From positions 43,582 to 60,363 of the forward strand of contig NPFB01000052.1 in the NCBI GenBank assembly GCA_014084085.1: 16,782 nucleotides of DNA, given 5' to 3'. Source of the DNA: Hondaea fermentalgiana. Taxonomy: Eukaryota; Sar; Bigyra; Thraustochytrida; Thraustochytriidae. This document shows positions 1 to 8,296 of this stretch, one piece after another; positions within the stretch are counted from its first letter, which is position 1, and each line of letters opens with the position of its first letter. Below the pieces are notes generated by a model. The model was not told where the DNA came from. It searched no databases and saw nothing but the letters and a program-made list of their open reading frames with translations. The position numbers were made by a program, and so were the translations under genes.

Positions 1-53
<53 letters not shown>
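1..53. repeat. (GCTT)13 tetranucleotide microsatellite
   Basis: Thirteen perfect GCTT units fill the window edge, so the array may continue outside the window. It is the first of many 4-5 base tandem repeats in the gene-free first 4.5 kb. No coding function is apparent. Confidence 0.95.
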
Positions 54-80
54 ATGCCGGCTTGCGTGCTTATGCTTGAC

Positions 81-150
81 CGGTCGGTCGGTCGGTCGGT
101 CGGTCGGCTGGACAAATGGATGGATGGATGGGTGGATTGATAGATGGACG
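81..150. repeat. (CGGT)6 followed by imperfect TGGA/GATG repeat
   Basis: Six CGGT units at 81-104 are followed within a few bases by an imperfect TGGA/GATG run to about 150. Reading frames through it give only low-complexity peptides (SVGRSVG, GWMDGWMDG), so it is not coding. Confidence 0.9.
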
Positions 151-580
151 GTCTACCCTCGTCAATCCCTCCCCCTATTTCCCTCTCTCTCTGTCCTGCG
201 CCTGCCTTGCTTGCTTGATCGATTGTTTGTTTGGCCATGGTGGATATTGTGGCGGTTCACAGGGCGCGGGTCCGCGGCTCGGAGCTCCCGCAGCGACATG
301 AACTGTGCGAGATCCTCGGCGGGGGTCCCCTCTGGGTCCGGCGCGCGCGCGGTCCCCGACTCGCGATCGCGCTCGAGCTGAGGTAGGGGCCCTCCCGCAG
401 CGCCGTCGCCGTGGGACTGACTGCCCGTGCGCCGGGGCTGGGAAGCTCCGCTGGCCTTCCTCCCTCTCCTCGTCCTCTGCGCGGCACCTCGCCGTGAGGC
501 AAGGCAAGGCAAAGCAGAGCACAGCACAAGAAAAGAATACGAAACATCTGGCTCGAAGGCAGCACAACGCAGGACAAAGT

Positions 581-760
581 CGAGGCGAGGCGAGGCGAGG
601 CGAGAAAGCAAGCCAGCAGGCAAGCAAGAAAGAAAGAAAGCAAGAAAGCAAGAAAGCATGGGGCTGCGCGCGCGCGTTGATGGACACGAAAGACCCGCCT
701 CCGCGCGCGTCTTTCATGGCCACCTGGCTGGCTGGCGAGGCGAGGCGTGGCGTGGCGTGG
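581..760. repeat. GGCGA, AAGC/GAAA and GGCGT short tandem repeats
   Basis: A GGCGA run (581-604) passes into an imperfect AAGC/GAAA run (606-657). After a short unique stretch come two GGCGA and three GGCGT units (734-760). Strand composition switches from purine-rich to mixed GC. No conserved protein-coding signal spans it. Confidence 0.85.
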
Positions 761-1041
761 CTCGGCTTGGCATGGCCGCCGGCTATGGCTCGCCCCACGC
801 CATGCCGCGCGCCGCCACGCCTGTCTTGCGGTAGGCAGGCTCGCAGCGCGGCGCCGCGAGGAGGCCGGCCGGCCACGCCTACTCGAGATCCAGAGGCCAA
901 ATCGAAACGACTCGCGCGGGGCCGAGGCGCGCGAATCGCCGTTGTTGATTCGAAACGTCAAGTGCGGGCGGGAGATAGATCGATCGGTCGATCCACGGGT
1001 CGACGGCGCAGAGGGAAAGGGGCTGGCGGCGCGGCGATCGA

Positions 1042-1124
1042 GTCGCGTCGCGTCGCGTCGCGTCGCGTTCTTTCACTCGCTTTCCCCGTGCACAAGATCG
1101 TTCGTTCGACCGATCGATCGATCG
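1042..1124. repeat. (GTCGC)5 and (CGAT)3 repeats
   Basis: Five perfect GTCGC units occupy 1042-1066 and a CGATCGATCGATCG run occupies 1111-1124. A related, less regular GATC-rich stretch lies at 1749-1776. These are self-complementary sequences able to form hairpins. No gene is associated. Confidence 0.85.
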
Positions 1125-2379
1125 CCGTGCCGCGAGCGAGCCCTGGACCGACGCGCCATGCGCCATCGGCTCGACGCGCGACCGGGCCCTCCTTCCCTGC
1201 CTCCTGCCACGCAGGGCAGGCAGCTGTGACTTGGGAGCCGCCCGCGCGAGGCCCCCAGTTCACGTCGCACCCTTGTCAGCGCGGCAGCGAGAGGGCGGGG
1301 CCCGGGCGGACGGCCAGAGAGAGGGGGAGAGCGAGAGAGGGACGCGCGTCCCAGGAGTGTAGGCTGGCGGTGAAAGACGCTCGAGAGAGGGAGGGAGAGA
1401 GCCCGGAAGGAGACGGGGACGGGAAGTCAGGCGGAGAGGAGAGACCGACAGACGGAGAGCGGGCGGCGCGGCCAGCCAGCGGGCTGCGCGGAGGACCGGC
1501 ACCCCCAATCGAGTCCGCACGACCGACCTCCAAGGGGGGTAAATGAAAAAGAAGATAAAAAGGAAATAAAAAATAACGAAGGTAATGAAATAAGAGAAAA
1601 GAGTAGAAGAGGGAGGGGGAAAAGCAAAAGCGGTGCGGAGGGGAGGTATAGAGAGCCCGCGGCAGGTGCCTTTTTAGGAGCGGGCAGCGAGGGCTCGAGA
1701 ACTCAAAGTTGGCGCCAAGGCGTCGCCCAATCGAGCGACCTCGCGCTGGATCGATAGATCGATCGAATGATCGATCACTCGAGAGATCTAGGGCCGGCTG
1801 ACCGCGAGAGGAGAGGCGAAGCGAGGCGAGACGATCTTGAAGGCGGATAGATAGTGACGGCCAACAGCGGATGACCCTCCCTCGCCGCGGATCCTGCGTG
1901 CGACGGGCTTTTCGAGAAACCGCAGCAAGGCCGTCGTTGCTCGCGCGACCCGAGTTCCGACGCAAGGAGAGGGAGACGAGTGCGGTGCACTCACACGTAG
2001 CCTTCTTCTTGGGTGGCTGTTTATCCTATCCTTGCGGCCGAGGGCTTGCTTGCTCGCTTGCTCGCGTGCTGCTTTTGCACACTCGCAAATTTATTTTTTA
2101 TTATAAAAAATGAGCTCGCAGATTCCAATCGCGATGTTGTGTTCACACCTACAGGAGAAAGAAAGCAAAAGGAAAGTCAGGGATGGATGGACGAATGGCG
2201 CGGCATGGAGCGAGGCGCTATGGCCAACACGGTGGCGACCGCCACTCCTGCGCTCGCCATGGGGCGCAGGAGGCCGTCACGAGGGCGGGTAATCACGCGT
2301 TCTTGTCCGCGCGGCGATCTTGGCGAGGACGCGCGAGGCGGGGCGTGAATGGCTTGGCGACTAGATGGCGGAACCTCGG

Positions 2380-2870
2380 AAAGTCGTCCGTCCAAGGCAC
2401 ACACACGGCAAAAACAACGTTGATCCTCTTAAGGACCTATCTCGTATTTAGGTTCAACTCGTACAAGTGCTTTTTTATTTATGCATGTATTGTTCGCCAA
2501 GGAGACAGAGGGAAAAGGGCGGCACTACGCAAAGCCGACTTGCTTCCACTTTGTGTCCTTACTGCCCGGCTGCTATTATTCTCACTCCGAATTTATCAGG
2601 GAGGAAAGAAGGACAAACACGACACTCCAGATTCACTGTCAACGCAAAAACGAAAAAGTAAAAAGAGAATTTCTTCTTTTTCCCTACCTTTCTCAGGCAA
2701 ATAGAGAGACAAAAGACTTTATTTATAAATAAAAGAAAAAGAAAAGAAAAAAAGAAAGAAAGTTTTATTTTGTTTTCGTTCATACATTAGATAGTACTAC
2801 TTTCAGCCGCCACCCGTTCTTTCTGTTCTTTTTTCTTTTCTCTCGCGAGGTCTTTCATCGCAAACTAGCT
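2380..2870. other. AT-rich island with a 16-bp palindrome
   Basis: Composition falls sharply compared with both flanks. The stretch contains a perfect 16-bp palindrome TTTATTTATAAATAAA at 2718-2733, which places AATAAA on both strands and a TATAAATA core in the middle. An almost pure purine tract follows (about 2728-2762), then a pyrimidine-rich stretch. It could be a bidirectional transcript end, a promoter element or a replication-related element. The sequence alone does not decide, and no coding signal was recognised. Confidence 0.5.
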
Positions 2871-3423
2871 CCATCGTGACGTGCCATGCGCGCGGCTCGA
2901 GTTACCAGCCAAGGCGTGCGTGCGGGCCGGCCGCTTGCTCGCCGCCGCGCGCCTTCAGCGGCCAAAAACTCGCGGTCGGCGGGTTCCCAGCAGCCCGCCC
3001 GCCCCGCTCGTCCGCCAACCGCCAGCGCAGCTGCCTCCGCCCGGCCTCAAGCAACCGGCCGTGCCGGGCCGGCTTCGTGGCTGGCTGCCTCGCTGTCTGG
3101 TCCGGGCTGGTCGGCCAGAGCAGAGCCCCCACAGCGCACGCACACAGACCCGCAGCGCGGCGCGCGCCTTCCTCCGCGCTTCGGCGGCGTCGGGGCTCCC
3201 GCAGACACTCGCTTCGCACGGTCTCTCCTGCCGGCGGGCGCGGCGCCTTCTTCCAGCGAGCCGGGGCCTTCTCCCACATCTTCCCGCACCACCGCCTTCC
3301 TGCGAGCGAGGCGACGCCGCGTCTGGACGAACCGCCCCTTCCTTTTTCCCTCATTTCACTTTTTCTTTTCCCCAATTTTTTCTCAATTTAAAACTTTTCC
3401 TTCTCGTTCCCATTTACTTTCTC

Positions 3424-3430
3424 TATAAAA
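3424..3430 (+). promoter_or_regulatory. Possible TATA box upstream of the zinc-finger gene
   Basis: TATAAAA sits at an AT-rich edge (about 3350-3435) inside otherwise very GC-rich DNA and is followed by pyrimidine-rich sequence, as often seen around start sites. If used for the plus-strand gene at 4507, the leader would be about 1 kb or contain an intron. This is a motif match only. Confidence 0.25.
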
Positions 3431-3790
3431 AGAATTGGCCTTCCTTAGCTCTTTCTTCGGGCTCTCGATCCCTCCCTCCCTCCTCCATCCTCCCTCGCCC
3501 TGCCTCTGGCCGCGCAGCCGCCCGGCTCGCCGCGCCTCCCTCGCCCGCCCGCCCGGCCGGCTGGCCCCCCTCGCGCTTCTCGCGACCAGCCCAGAGCGGT
3601 GCAGAGCGGAGCCGCGCAGAGTGGGAGGGGGGAGGGAGAGCGGAGAGAGAGCGGCGGCTCGCGGATCGAGTGGGCGCGAAACGAAGGGGGGCGAAAGAAG
3701 CAAGTGGAAGATCGCGCGCTCACATCCACCACCGACTCAGTCTCCGGCTAGCTCGAGTCGCTCACTCGTTCCGCGCCGCTCGGCCCTCTC

Positions 3791-4342
3791 CGCTCGCTCG
3801 CTCGCTCGCCCGCTATCCCGCGCCCGCCCGCCTGCCCGCCTGCCTGCCTGCCTCCCCAAGCCAAGCCAAGCCAAGCCCAGCCAAGCCAGCCCGGCCAGCC
3901 CAACCGGCCTGCAGAGGAGAGCCGCGCGCGCTGTCTCGACTCGGCCGCCTCTGGCAGCCTCGTTGCTTGCCTGCCTTCCTCTCTCTCTCTCTCTGTCCCC
4001 GACTCCCTCCCTGCCTCCCTGCCGCCTGCCTTCCTCAAGCTCGCTTCCCGGCACCGGCGCCGGCCGGCCAGCAAAACCAAAACCAGAACCTGCCGCTCGC
4101 ACGCACGCGCCGCACGCACAAGCACGCAAGCACGCACAAGCACGCAAGCACGCACGCAAGCAAGCAAGCAAAACAAGCACAGCAAGCACGCGAGCAAGCA
4201 CGCGAGCAAGGCGAGCCGGGCAGAGAGAAGTACGCAGCCGCACGAAGAAAGCAAGCAAGCCAGCAAGCACGCGAAGCCGAGCGAGAAGAAACGAGAGGAA
4301 GAAGAAGAAGAAAGGAAGGGTACTCGCTCGCTCGCTCGCTCG
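3791..4342. repeat. Cluster of CGCT, CCAAG, CT, AAGC/ACGC and CTCG repeats
   Basis: Successive runs are (CGCT)4 at 3791-3808, CTGC units near 3836-3852, (CCAAG)4 at 3856-3875, a CT tract near 3978-3994, an imperfect AAGC/ACGC field at about 4100-4290 and (CTCG)5 at 4323-4342. They lie just upstream of the zinc-finger start codon, so they are probably promoter or untranslated leader. The long frame through them (2881-4362) encodes only repeat-derived Ala/Arg/Pro/Gln-rich sequence and is not called a gene. Confidence 0.8.
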
Positions 4343-4506
4343 CGCGCCGAGGTAGACCCTAGACAGCAAAGAGTACGAGCTCGCCTCTCTCGCGTCGACC
4401 AAGTCGAGCCGAGCTGAGGTCGAGGTAGCCCAAGCCAACCAAGCACAAGCCACGCCAAGCAGCAGCAGCAGTAGCAGCGAGGAAGCAAACGTCTGCCACC
4501 GTCGCC

Positions 4507-6072
4507 ATGGCCATGAGCGCCAACACCGTGCCGGGCGAATCGGTCGCCGCCGTCCTCCGTCAACTCGCCTTGAGTAGCAGCAACCAGCACCAGCACCAGC
4601 ACGCGCTGCCCGACAGGCAGGCGCACCAGTTCCAGCACACGACGACGACGACGACGACCACGCCGCCACCGCCGCCCCCGCTCCCCGCCGTCCTGAGCCA
4701 GCCGGAACTCGCGTCGCGGGGCTTCGAAGTCGACCCAGTCGCCGCCCACGCCGCAGCACAGGCGCGGTCCCACCAGGTGCGGGAACAGCTCGCCGAGATG
4801 CACAGGCAAACCATCGCGCTCAGCAACGCCGAGCCCGCCCACTCCAAGCTTGTCGAAGAAGCGTTCCGCCAGCACGAGCTCCAGGTCTACCTCGAGGAGA
4901 GCCAGGCCGGCGCCGTCATCGCCAAGGCTCGCGCGGACCCGCGCCCCTTCAAGTGCACCTTTCCCAACTGCACAAAGTCCTTTAAGGAGAAAAAGGTCCT
5001 GCGCAAGCACCTCCTCACCCACCAGCCCAAGCGCTTCCACTGCGCCTACCCCGGGTGCCACAAGAGCTTTTACGAACGCGCCAAGCTCAAGCGCCACAAC
5101 CTCGTCCACACTGGCGAAAAGAACTTCGTGTGCACTTTTGAAGGATGCAACAAGCGCTTCGCCCTCAAGGCCAACCTGCAAACCCACTTTCGCGTACACT
5201 CCGGCGACCGCCCCTATCCTTGCCTCTTCAAGGGCTGCAACAAGCGCTTCACCCAGACATCGGGTCGCAACTCGCACTACAAGACCCACCTTCACCAGCG
5301 CAAGCGCAAGCTCTCCGAGAGCAGCGACGCCACCGAGCCCAACCACGACATGCCGCCCTCGCCCGCGCTCCTCTCCACGAACGAGAACCGCGCTTCCTCC
5401 AACACATCCTACCAGCACGGACGCGCGCTCGACGCTGCCTCTGCAGCTGCAGCTGCGGCACCACATCAAACCCACAAACTCCACCGCTCCTCCACGGCAG
5501 ACTTTGCCCTCCAGCGCCACCTCTCCGCGCCCGAAATGCAGAGAACGCACTCGGTGCAGTCCGTCGCATCCAGCATCAGCAACCCACACTCCTCACTGCT
5601 CTCGCCTCAATCTGCGCCCGCATCCCCGGCCACAAACGCAGATCTCTTTTCCCACGTCGCATCGGGCAACACCACCTTCCACCCGGGCACCAGCGGGCGC
5701 TCCTTTCTGCAAAAGTTCTCCTCCGGGATGGCGAACTCTGGCAGGTCCACGAGCGCGCCGCGGCTCTGCAGCCCCATGCAGGCCGACGCCACCCCGCCCC
5801 TTTTCCCGCTCCAGCCGGGCAACGAGGCTCCCTCCGCGGCACTTCGCACGGGAACCGCCTCGTACGAGTCCATTTACCCTGGAGACCGCAGCCTCGAGCA
5901 AATTCTCCTCCGGGCAAATGCCTTCCGCGCTCTCAAACCTGCCAACCTTACACCCGAACGCACCAGCTTCTTGCTCTCTGTCATGCAGGACGCAAAGCCC
6001 AGCACTCCTTGGGACCAGATGCTCCAGAGCATGCTTCCTGCTGCTGATAAAATCAGCACCAACTGCTACTAA
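4507..6072 (+). CDS. C2H2 zinc-finger protein, four TFIIIA/YY1-type fingers
   Basis: A 521-residue protein with four consecutive C2H2 fingers at about residues 148-172, 177-201, 207-231 and 237-261. All four have the C-x4-C-x12-H-x3-H spacing typical of TFIIIA/YY1-class fingers. The linkers TGEKN and SGDRP resemble the canonical TGEKP; the first (QPKR) is shorter. This supports sequence-specific nucleic-acid binding, probably as a nuclear transcription factor. The N-terminus is low complexity: a Gln/His run (about 26-44), eight Thr (45-52, from an ACG repeat) and six Pro (53-58). A basic KRKRK stretch after finger 4 could be a nuclear localisation signal. An Ala run lies near residues 300-318. 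The last 70 residues look ordered and helical but match no domain I know. The start has G at -3 and G at +4; a second Met is at residue 3. No intron is needed. The target is unknown. Confidence 0.9.
   Translation: MAMSANTVPGESVAAVLRQLALSSSNQHQHQHALPDRQAHQFQHTTTTTTTTPPPPPPLPAVLSQPELASRGFEVDPVAAHAAAQARSHQVREQLAEMHRQTIALSNAEPAHSKLVEEAFRQHELQVYLEESQAGAVIAKARADPRPFKCTFPNCTKSFKEKKVLRKHLLTHQPKRFHCAYPGCHKSFYERAKLKRHNLVHTGEKNFVCTFEGCNKRFALKANLQTHFRVHSGDRPYPCLFKGCNKRFTQTSGRNSHYKTHLHQRKRKLSESSDATEPNHDMPPSPALLSTNENRASSNTSYQHGRALDAASAAAAAAPHQTHKLHRSSTADFALQRHLSAPEMQRTHSVQSVASSISNPHSSLLSPQSAPASPATNADLFSHVASGNTTFHPGTSGRSFLQKFSSGMANSGRSTSAPRLCSPMQADATPPLFPLQPGNEAPSAALRTGTASYESIYPGDRSLEQILLRANAFRALKPANLTPERTSFLLSVMQDAKPSTPWDQMLQSMLPAADKISTNCY
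4639..4656 (+). repeat. (ACG)6 repeat encoding polythreonine
   Basis: Six ACG codons, followed by ACC and ACG, encode Thr8 within the N-terminal region of the zinc-finger protein, directly before Pro6. Perfect codon repetition suggests a length-variable microsatellite. Confidence 0.85.
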
Positions 6073-6243
6073 TTGTCGTAAACCTGCCTGAACCGCGCAA
6101 CGCTACGACAACAATAGAAAAAAACAAACTCTGATCAACCTGCCAACCAACGCAACCCATTCCGAACTGTGCTCATGTAACAAATCTTTCTTCTCTTCAT
6201 CACAAGTCACCAACTTTTCTGTTTGCTTCCGTTATATACACAT
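6073..6243. other. Short convergent intergenic region
   Basis: Only 171 bases separate the stop codons of two convergent genes. The sequence is AT-richer than the flanking genes (an AATAGAAAAAAA stretch near 6112, TTATATACA near 6232). It must hold both 3' ends, so the two transcripts may overlap. Confidence 0.6.
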
Positions 6244-7485
6244 TTACAACAGCGCGCACGAACACTCCCTTGGCGTGGGATCCATGCGATCTACGGGCAC
6301 AGCTTGCGTCACCTCCTCGTCGCTCTCGCTGGCCTTTTTGCCGCTCACCACAGCAGCCTTGTAAACTACTTTCTCGCCGTCTTGGAAATTCACCTTTTTC
6401 GTCGATTTGGCCGATGCGCTCTCCTCTATCTCCTCCTTTTCCTCCTGTTCATCTGCACGCTCTTCAGCCGGCACGTCTTGCTCTATCGCTTGCTCCGGAG
6501 GGGCTGCGCCCTCGTCTTCTTCGTTCTCATCGCACGACGCCTCCGTGCCATCCGTGTCAGTATTGCTTTCCGCCATCATGTCGCCTTTTGCACTTGTAAA
6601 CGTTGCTGCCTTGTCCAAAACTGCAAGCGCAAATAGCATTCCTCGTGCCTCGGAGCCTTCTTGCCAGTTGCATTGCGACACCGTCATCTTGGAGGGCCTT
6701 TCAAGCACTTCCTTTGCAACCAAAAGCTCAGTCTCCGCATCCTCTTCCTTTTGCGCCTTTGCAAAAGGAGGTGCTGGTGCCTTTTGCGCCGTCGCAAGAG
6801 GTGACGACAGTGCTTCTTCATCCTCGAGTCCTAAATTTCCTCTCAGTGATACCACCAGGGCAAAAAGCGAGGCACGGACGTCCGAGCCTTCCTTCCACGA
6901 ACACCTGACGTCGTACTGCAACCCATCTTTTTCCTCCTTGGTGACAAAATCTACCACTTCCACAATTTCACGCTTTTCTTCTTCTCTAGCAAGAACCTTG
7001 CTTTCTTCCGGTTGTTCGTCATCGAAAACCTCTTCATCCTGGCAAACAAGCTCGGGCGGAGGCGAGTCCTCGTCGGCAGCCTTGACCTCCTCTTCCTCCT
7101 CCACATCCTCAAAGGCAATGGCGCTATTGTCTTCAATATCCTCCAGCGCTCGCACAATGGTATGGATCTGATCGTCGATTTGCTTTCCGCGAAGCTTTTG
7201 CGCATCGTCAGCCGAGGCCTCGCTCATCATTTTGTTTGACCCCTTGTGCAGCGTCGAGTTCACGTTAAACGCGCAATTCTCCTCGTTGCCAATCTCGCGC
7301 AAGCTGTCCTTCTCCACGGTGTCCATGCGTGCCAGCGTTTGCTGCACCAATGCAGCCGACACCCGAGCCCCTGGACGCTGCCGCCGCACGCGAGCAGCCA
7401 CCTCTCCGTGCGTGAGTTCTGGATTGGCGAGGTGAACCGTGCAAACGAGCACTGCCGTCCGACTGGCCTCCACGCTCTGGTTCAT
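6244..7485 (-). CDS. Unrecognised acidic protein with internal repeats and C-terminal CaaX box
   Basis: A 413-residue protein that I do not recognise. It ends in CSCALL: a CaaX box (CALL) whose terminal Leu favours geranylgeranylation in known systems, with an extra Cys two residues before the CaaX cysteine that could be palmitoylated. This predicts membrane anchoring of a protein with no signal peptide or membrane span. A repeat is clear at about 195-214 (CSWKEGSDVRASLFALVV) and 272-290 (CNWQEGSEARGMLFALAV). A weaker copy follows at 365-383 (NFQDGEKVVYKAAVV), and the N-terminus (about 2-19, SVEASRTAVLVCTV) may be a fourth. Acidic linkers (Glu/Asp-rich, about 126-175 and 315-357) separate them. 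The start at 7485 is chosen because the frame upstream to 7668 encodes Arg/Pro/Ser-rich, leader-like sequence; 7668 is the alternative. The pattern suggests a scaffold or regulator at a membrane, but that is inference. Confidence 0.75.
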   Translation of the reverse strand: MNQSVEASRTAVLVCTVHLANPELTHGEVAARVRRQRPGARVSAALVQQTLARMDTVEKDSLREIGNEENCAFNVNSTLHKGSNKMMSEASADDAQKLRGKQIDDQIHTIVRALEDIEDNSAIAFEDVEEEEEVKAADEDSPPPELVCQDEEVFDDEQPEESKVLAREEEKREIVEVVDFVTKEEKDGLQYDVRCSWKEGSDVRASLFALVVSLRGNLGLEDEEALSSPLATAQKAPAPPFAKAQKEEDAETELLVAKEVLERPSKMTVSQCNWQEGSEARGMLFALAVLDKAATFTSAKGDMMAESNTDTDGTEASCDENEEDEGAAPPEQAIEQDVPAEERADEQEEKEEIEESASAKSTKKVNFQDGEKVVYKAAVVSGKKASESDEEVTQAVPVDRMDPTPRECSCALL

Positions 7486-8296
7486 CGTCGAATGCCCCGC
7501 GCGCTCTCCTCGTCCGCTCCGGGAGCACGATCGAGACAGCGAGGCGCCGTGCCAGGCGGGCGGGCTCCAGGCGGGCAGTCGCTCGCGCCACTTCAAGTAC
7601 TCCTCGCTCGCGCCGCCTCTGCCTGCCTGCCTGGCTGGTGCGCCGGGCGTCGGCCTGTCAACGAGCAAAGAGAGTGGGACAAATTTTTGGGACGCACGAA
7701 CGAACTTGGGCAGGCGAGCAACAACAAGAGCAACAAGAGCAACAACAACAAAAACAAGAGTAAGCCTAGTACTTGCCGCACGATTAATCTAGCTTGCTGG
7801 TCATGGTGGCTGGCTTGCTGGCCGGCCGACCACAACAAATGAAGGAACTCATTTACAGAACGAGCTTGTTGGTTGATGCACCGAGAAGAGACGGACATTT
7901 CAACTTCGATCATTGACTTTTTGATTTGACTTTTATTTTTGGTTATAACTCCTCCCCAGTTCATGCATGCGTTCTTTCGTTCGTTCGCTCGCTCGCTCGC
8001 TCGATCATTCATTCAACAAAGTGGCGCACACGCACGATACGGCAAGCCGCCCTACTCCGTGCGAGGCAGTGCGCAACAACAACAACAATGCCGCCACCGG
8101 CTCACGCTACGGCAAGCCAGCACAAACACTTCAAAAGGCGAAAAAGTGCTCGATGATGAAAGGAGGAGAAAAAGGCGTCGCTACCTTGACTCGCGCTCGG
8201 GTTGCCTCTACAGAAACAGGTCGTCACAATGCTGTGACTTGCTTTTGTTTTTTTGTTTTTGGTTGGTGTTCTCCCTTCGTTTCTTTCCCTTTTGCT
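7486..8296. other. Intergenic region with CAA and GCTC repeats
   Basis: This stretch holds the upstream region of the acidic CaaX gene and the 3' side of the ABCF gene. It contains an imperfect CAACAA/GAGCAA repeat (7719-7760), (GCTC)4 at 7987-8002, a (CAA)5 run at 8073-8087 and a T-rich stretch at 8240-8262. No supported gene is present. A plus-strand frame crossing 7967-9493 is mostly the antisense of ABCF. Confidence 0.6.

Larger units (their letters stand above)
1..2380. other. Gene-free GC-rich region with short tandem repeats
   Basis: Open frames occur on both strands but are made of repeat-derived Arg/Ala/Ser/Pro-rich peptides without a recognisable domain, and they overlap each other in several frames, as expected in GC-rich DNA with few stops. 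One A-rich purine patch lies near 1540-1640. An AT-rich patch at 2085-2110 contains TTTATTTTTTATTATAAAAA. I cannot support a protein or RNA gene here. A spliced or noncoding transcript is not excluded. Confidence 0.6.

Noticed and set aside
1..150. Possible telomere or CRISPR-like array from tandem repeats
   Set aside because: GCTT and CGGT units are simple microsatellites. They do not match TTAGGG-type telomere repeats and have no spacer structure.
305..1546. 413-codon plus-strand open frame
   Set aside because: It runs through GGCGA, GTCGC and GATC repeats and gives low-complexity basic peptide. Competing frames on the other strand cover the same bases.
2445..2475. GGTTCAACTC resembling a tRNA T-loop
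   Set aside because: The flanking bases do not form a T-stem and no anticodon or acceptor arm is found around it.
2881..4362. 493-codon plus-strand open frame
   Set aside because: It is made of Ala/Arg/Pro/Ser/Gln-rich repeat translations (KQASTHKHAS-like), crosses a likely promoter and many microsatellites, and overlaps equally long frames in other phases. GC-rich DNA with few stops explains it.
3748..5589. 613-codon minus-strand open frame
   Set aside because: Half of it is the antisense of the zinc-finger gene and the rest is repeat translation (LACLLACL, RERERE). No domain is recognisable.
4850..6091. 413-codon second frame within the zinc-finger gene
   Set aside because: It gives Ser/Thr/Pro/Arg-rich out-of-phase sequence, while the other frame encodes four well-formed C2H2 fingers.
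6407..7171. 254-codon Ser-rich plus-strand frame
   Set aside because: The serine runs are the complement of Glu/Asp codons in the acidic CaaX gene on the other strand. The minus frame has repeats and a meaningful C-terminus.
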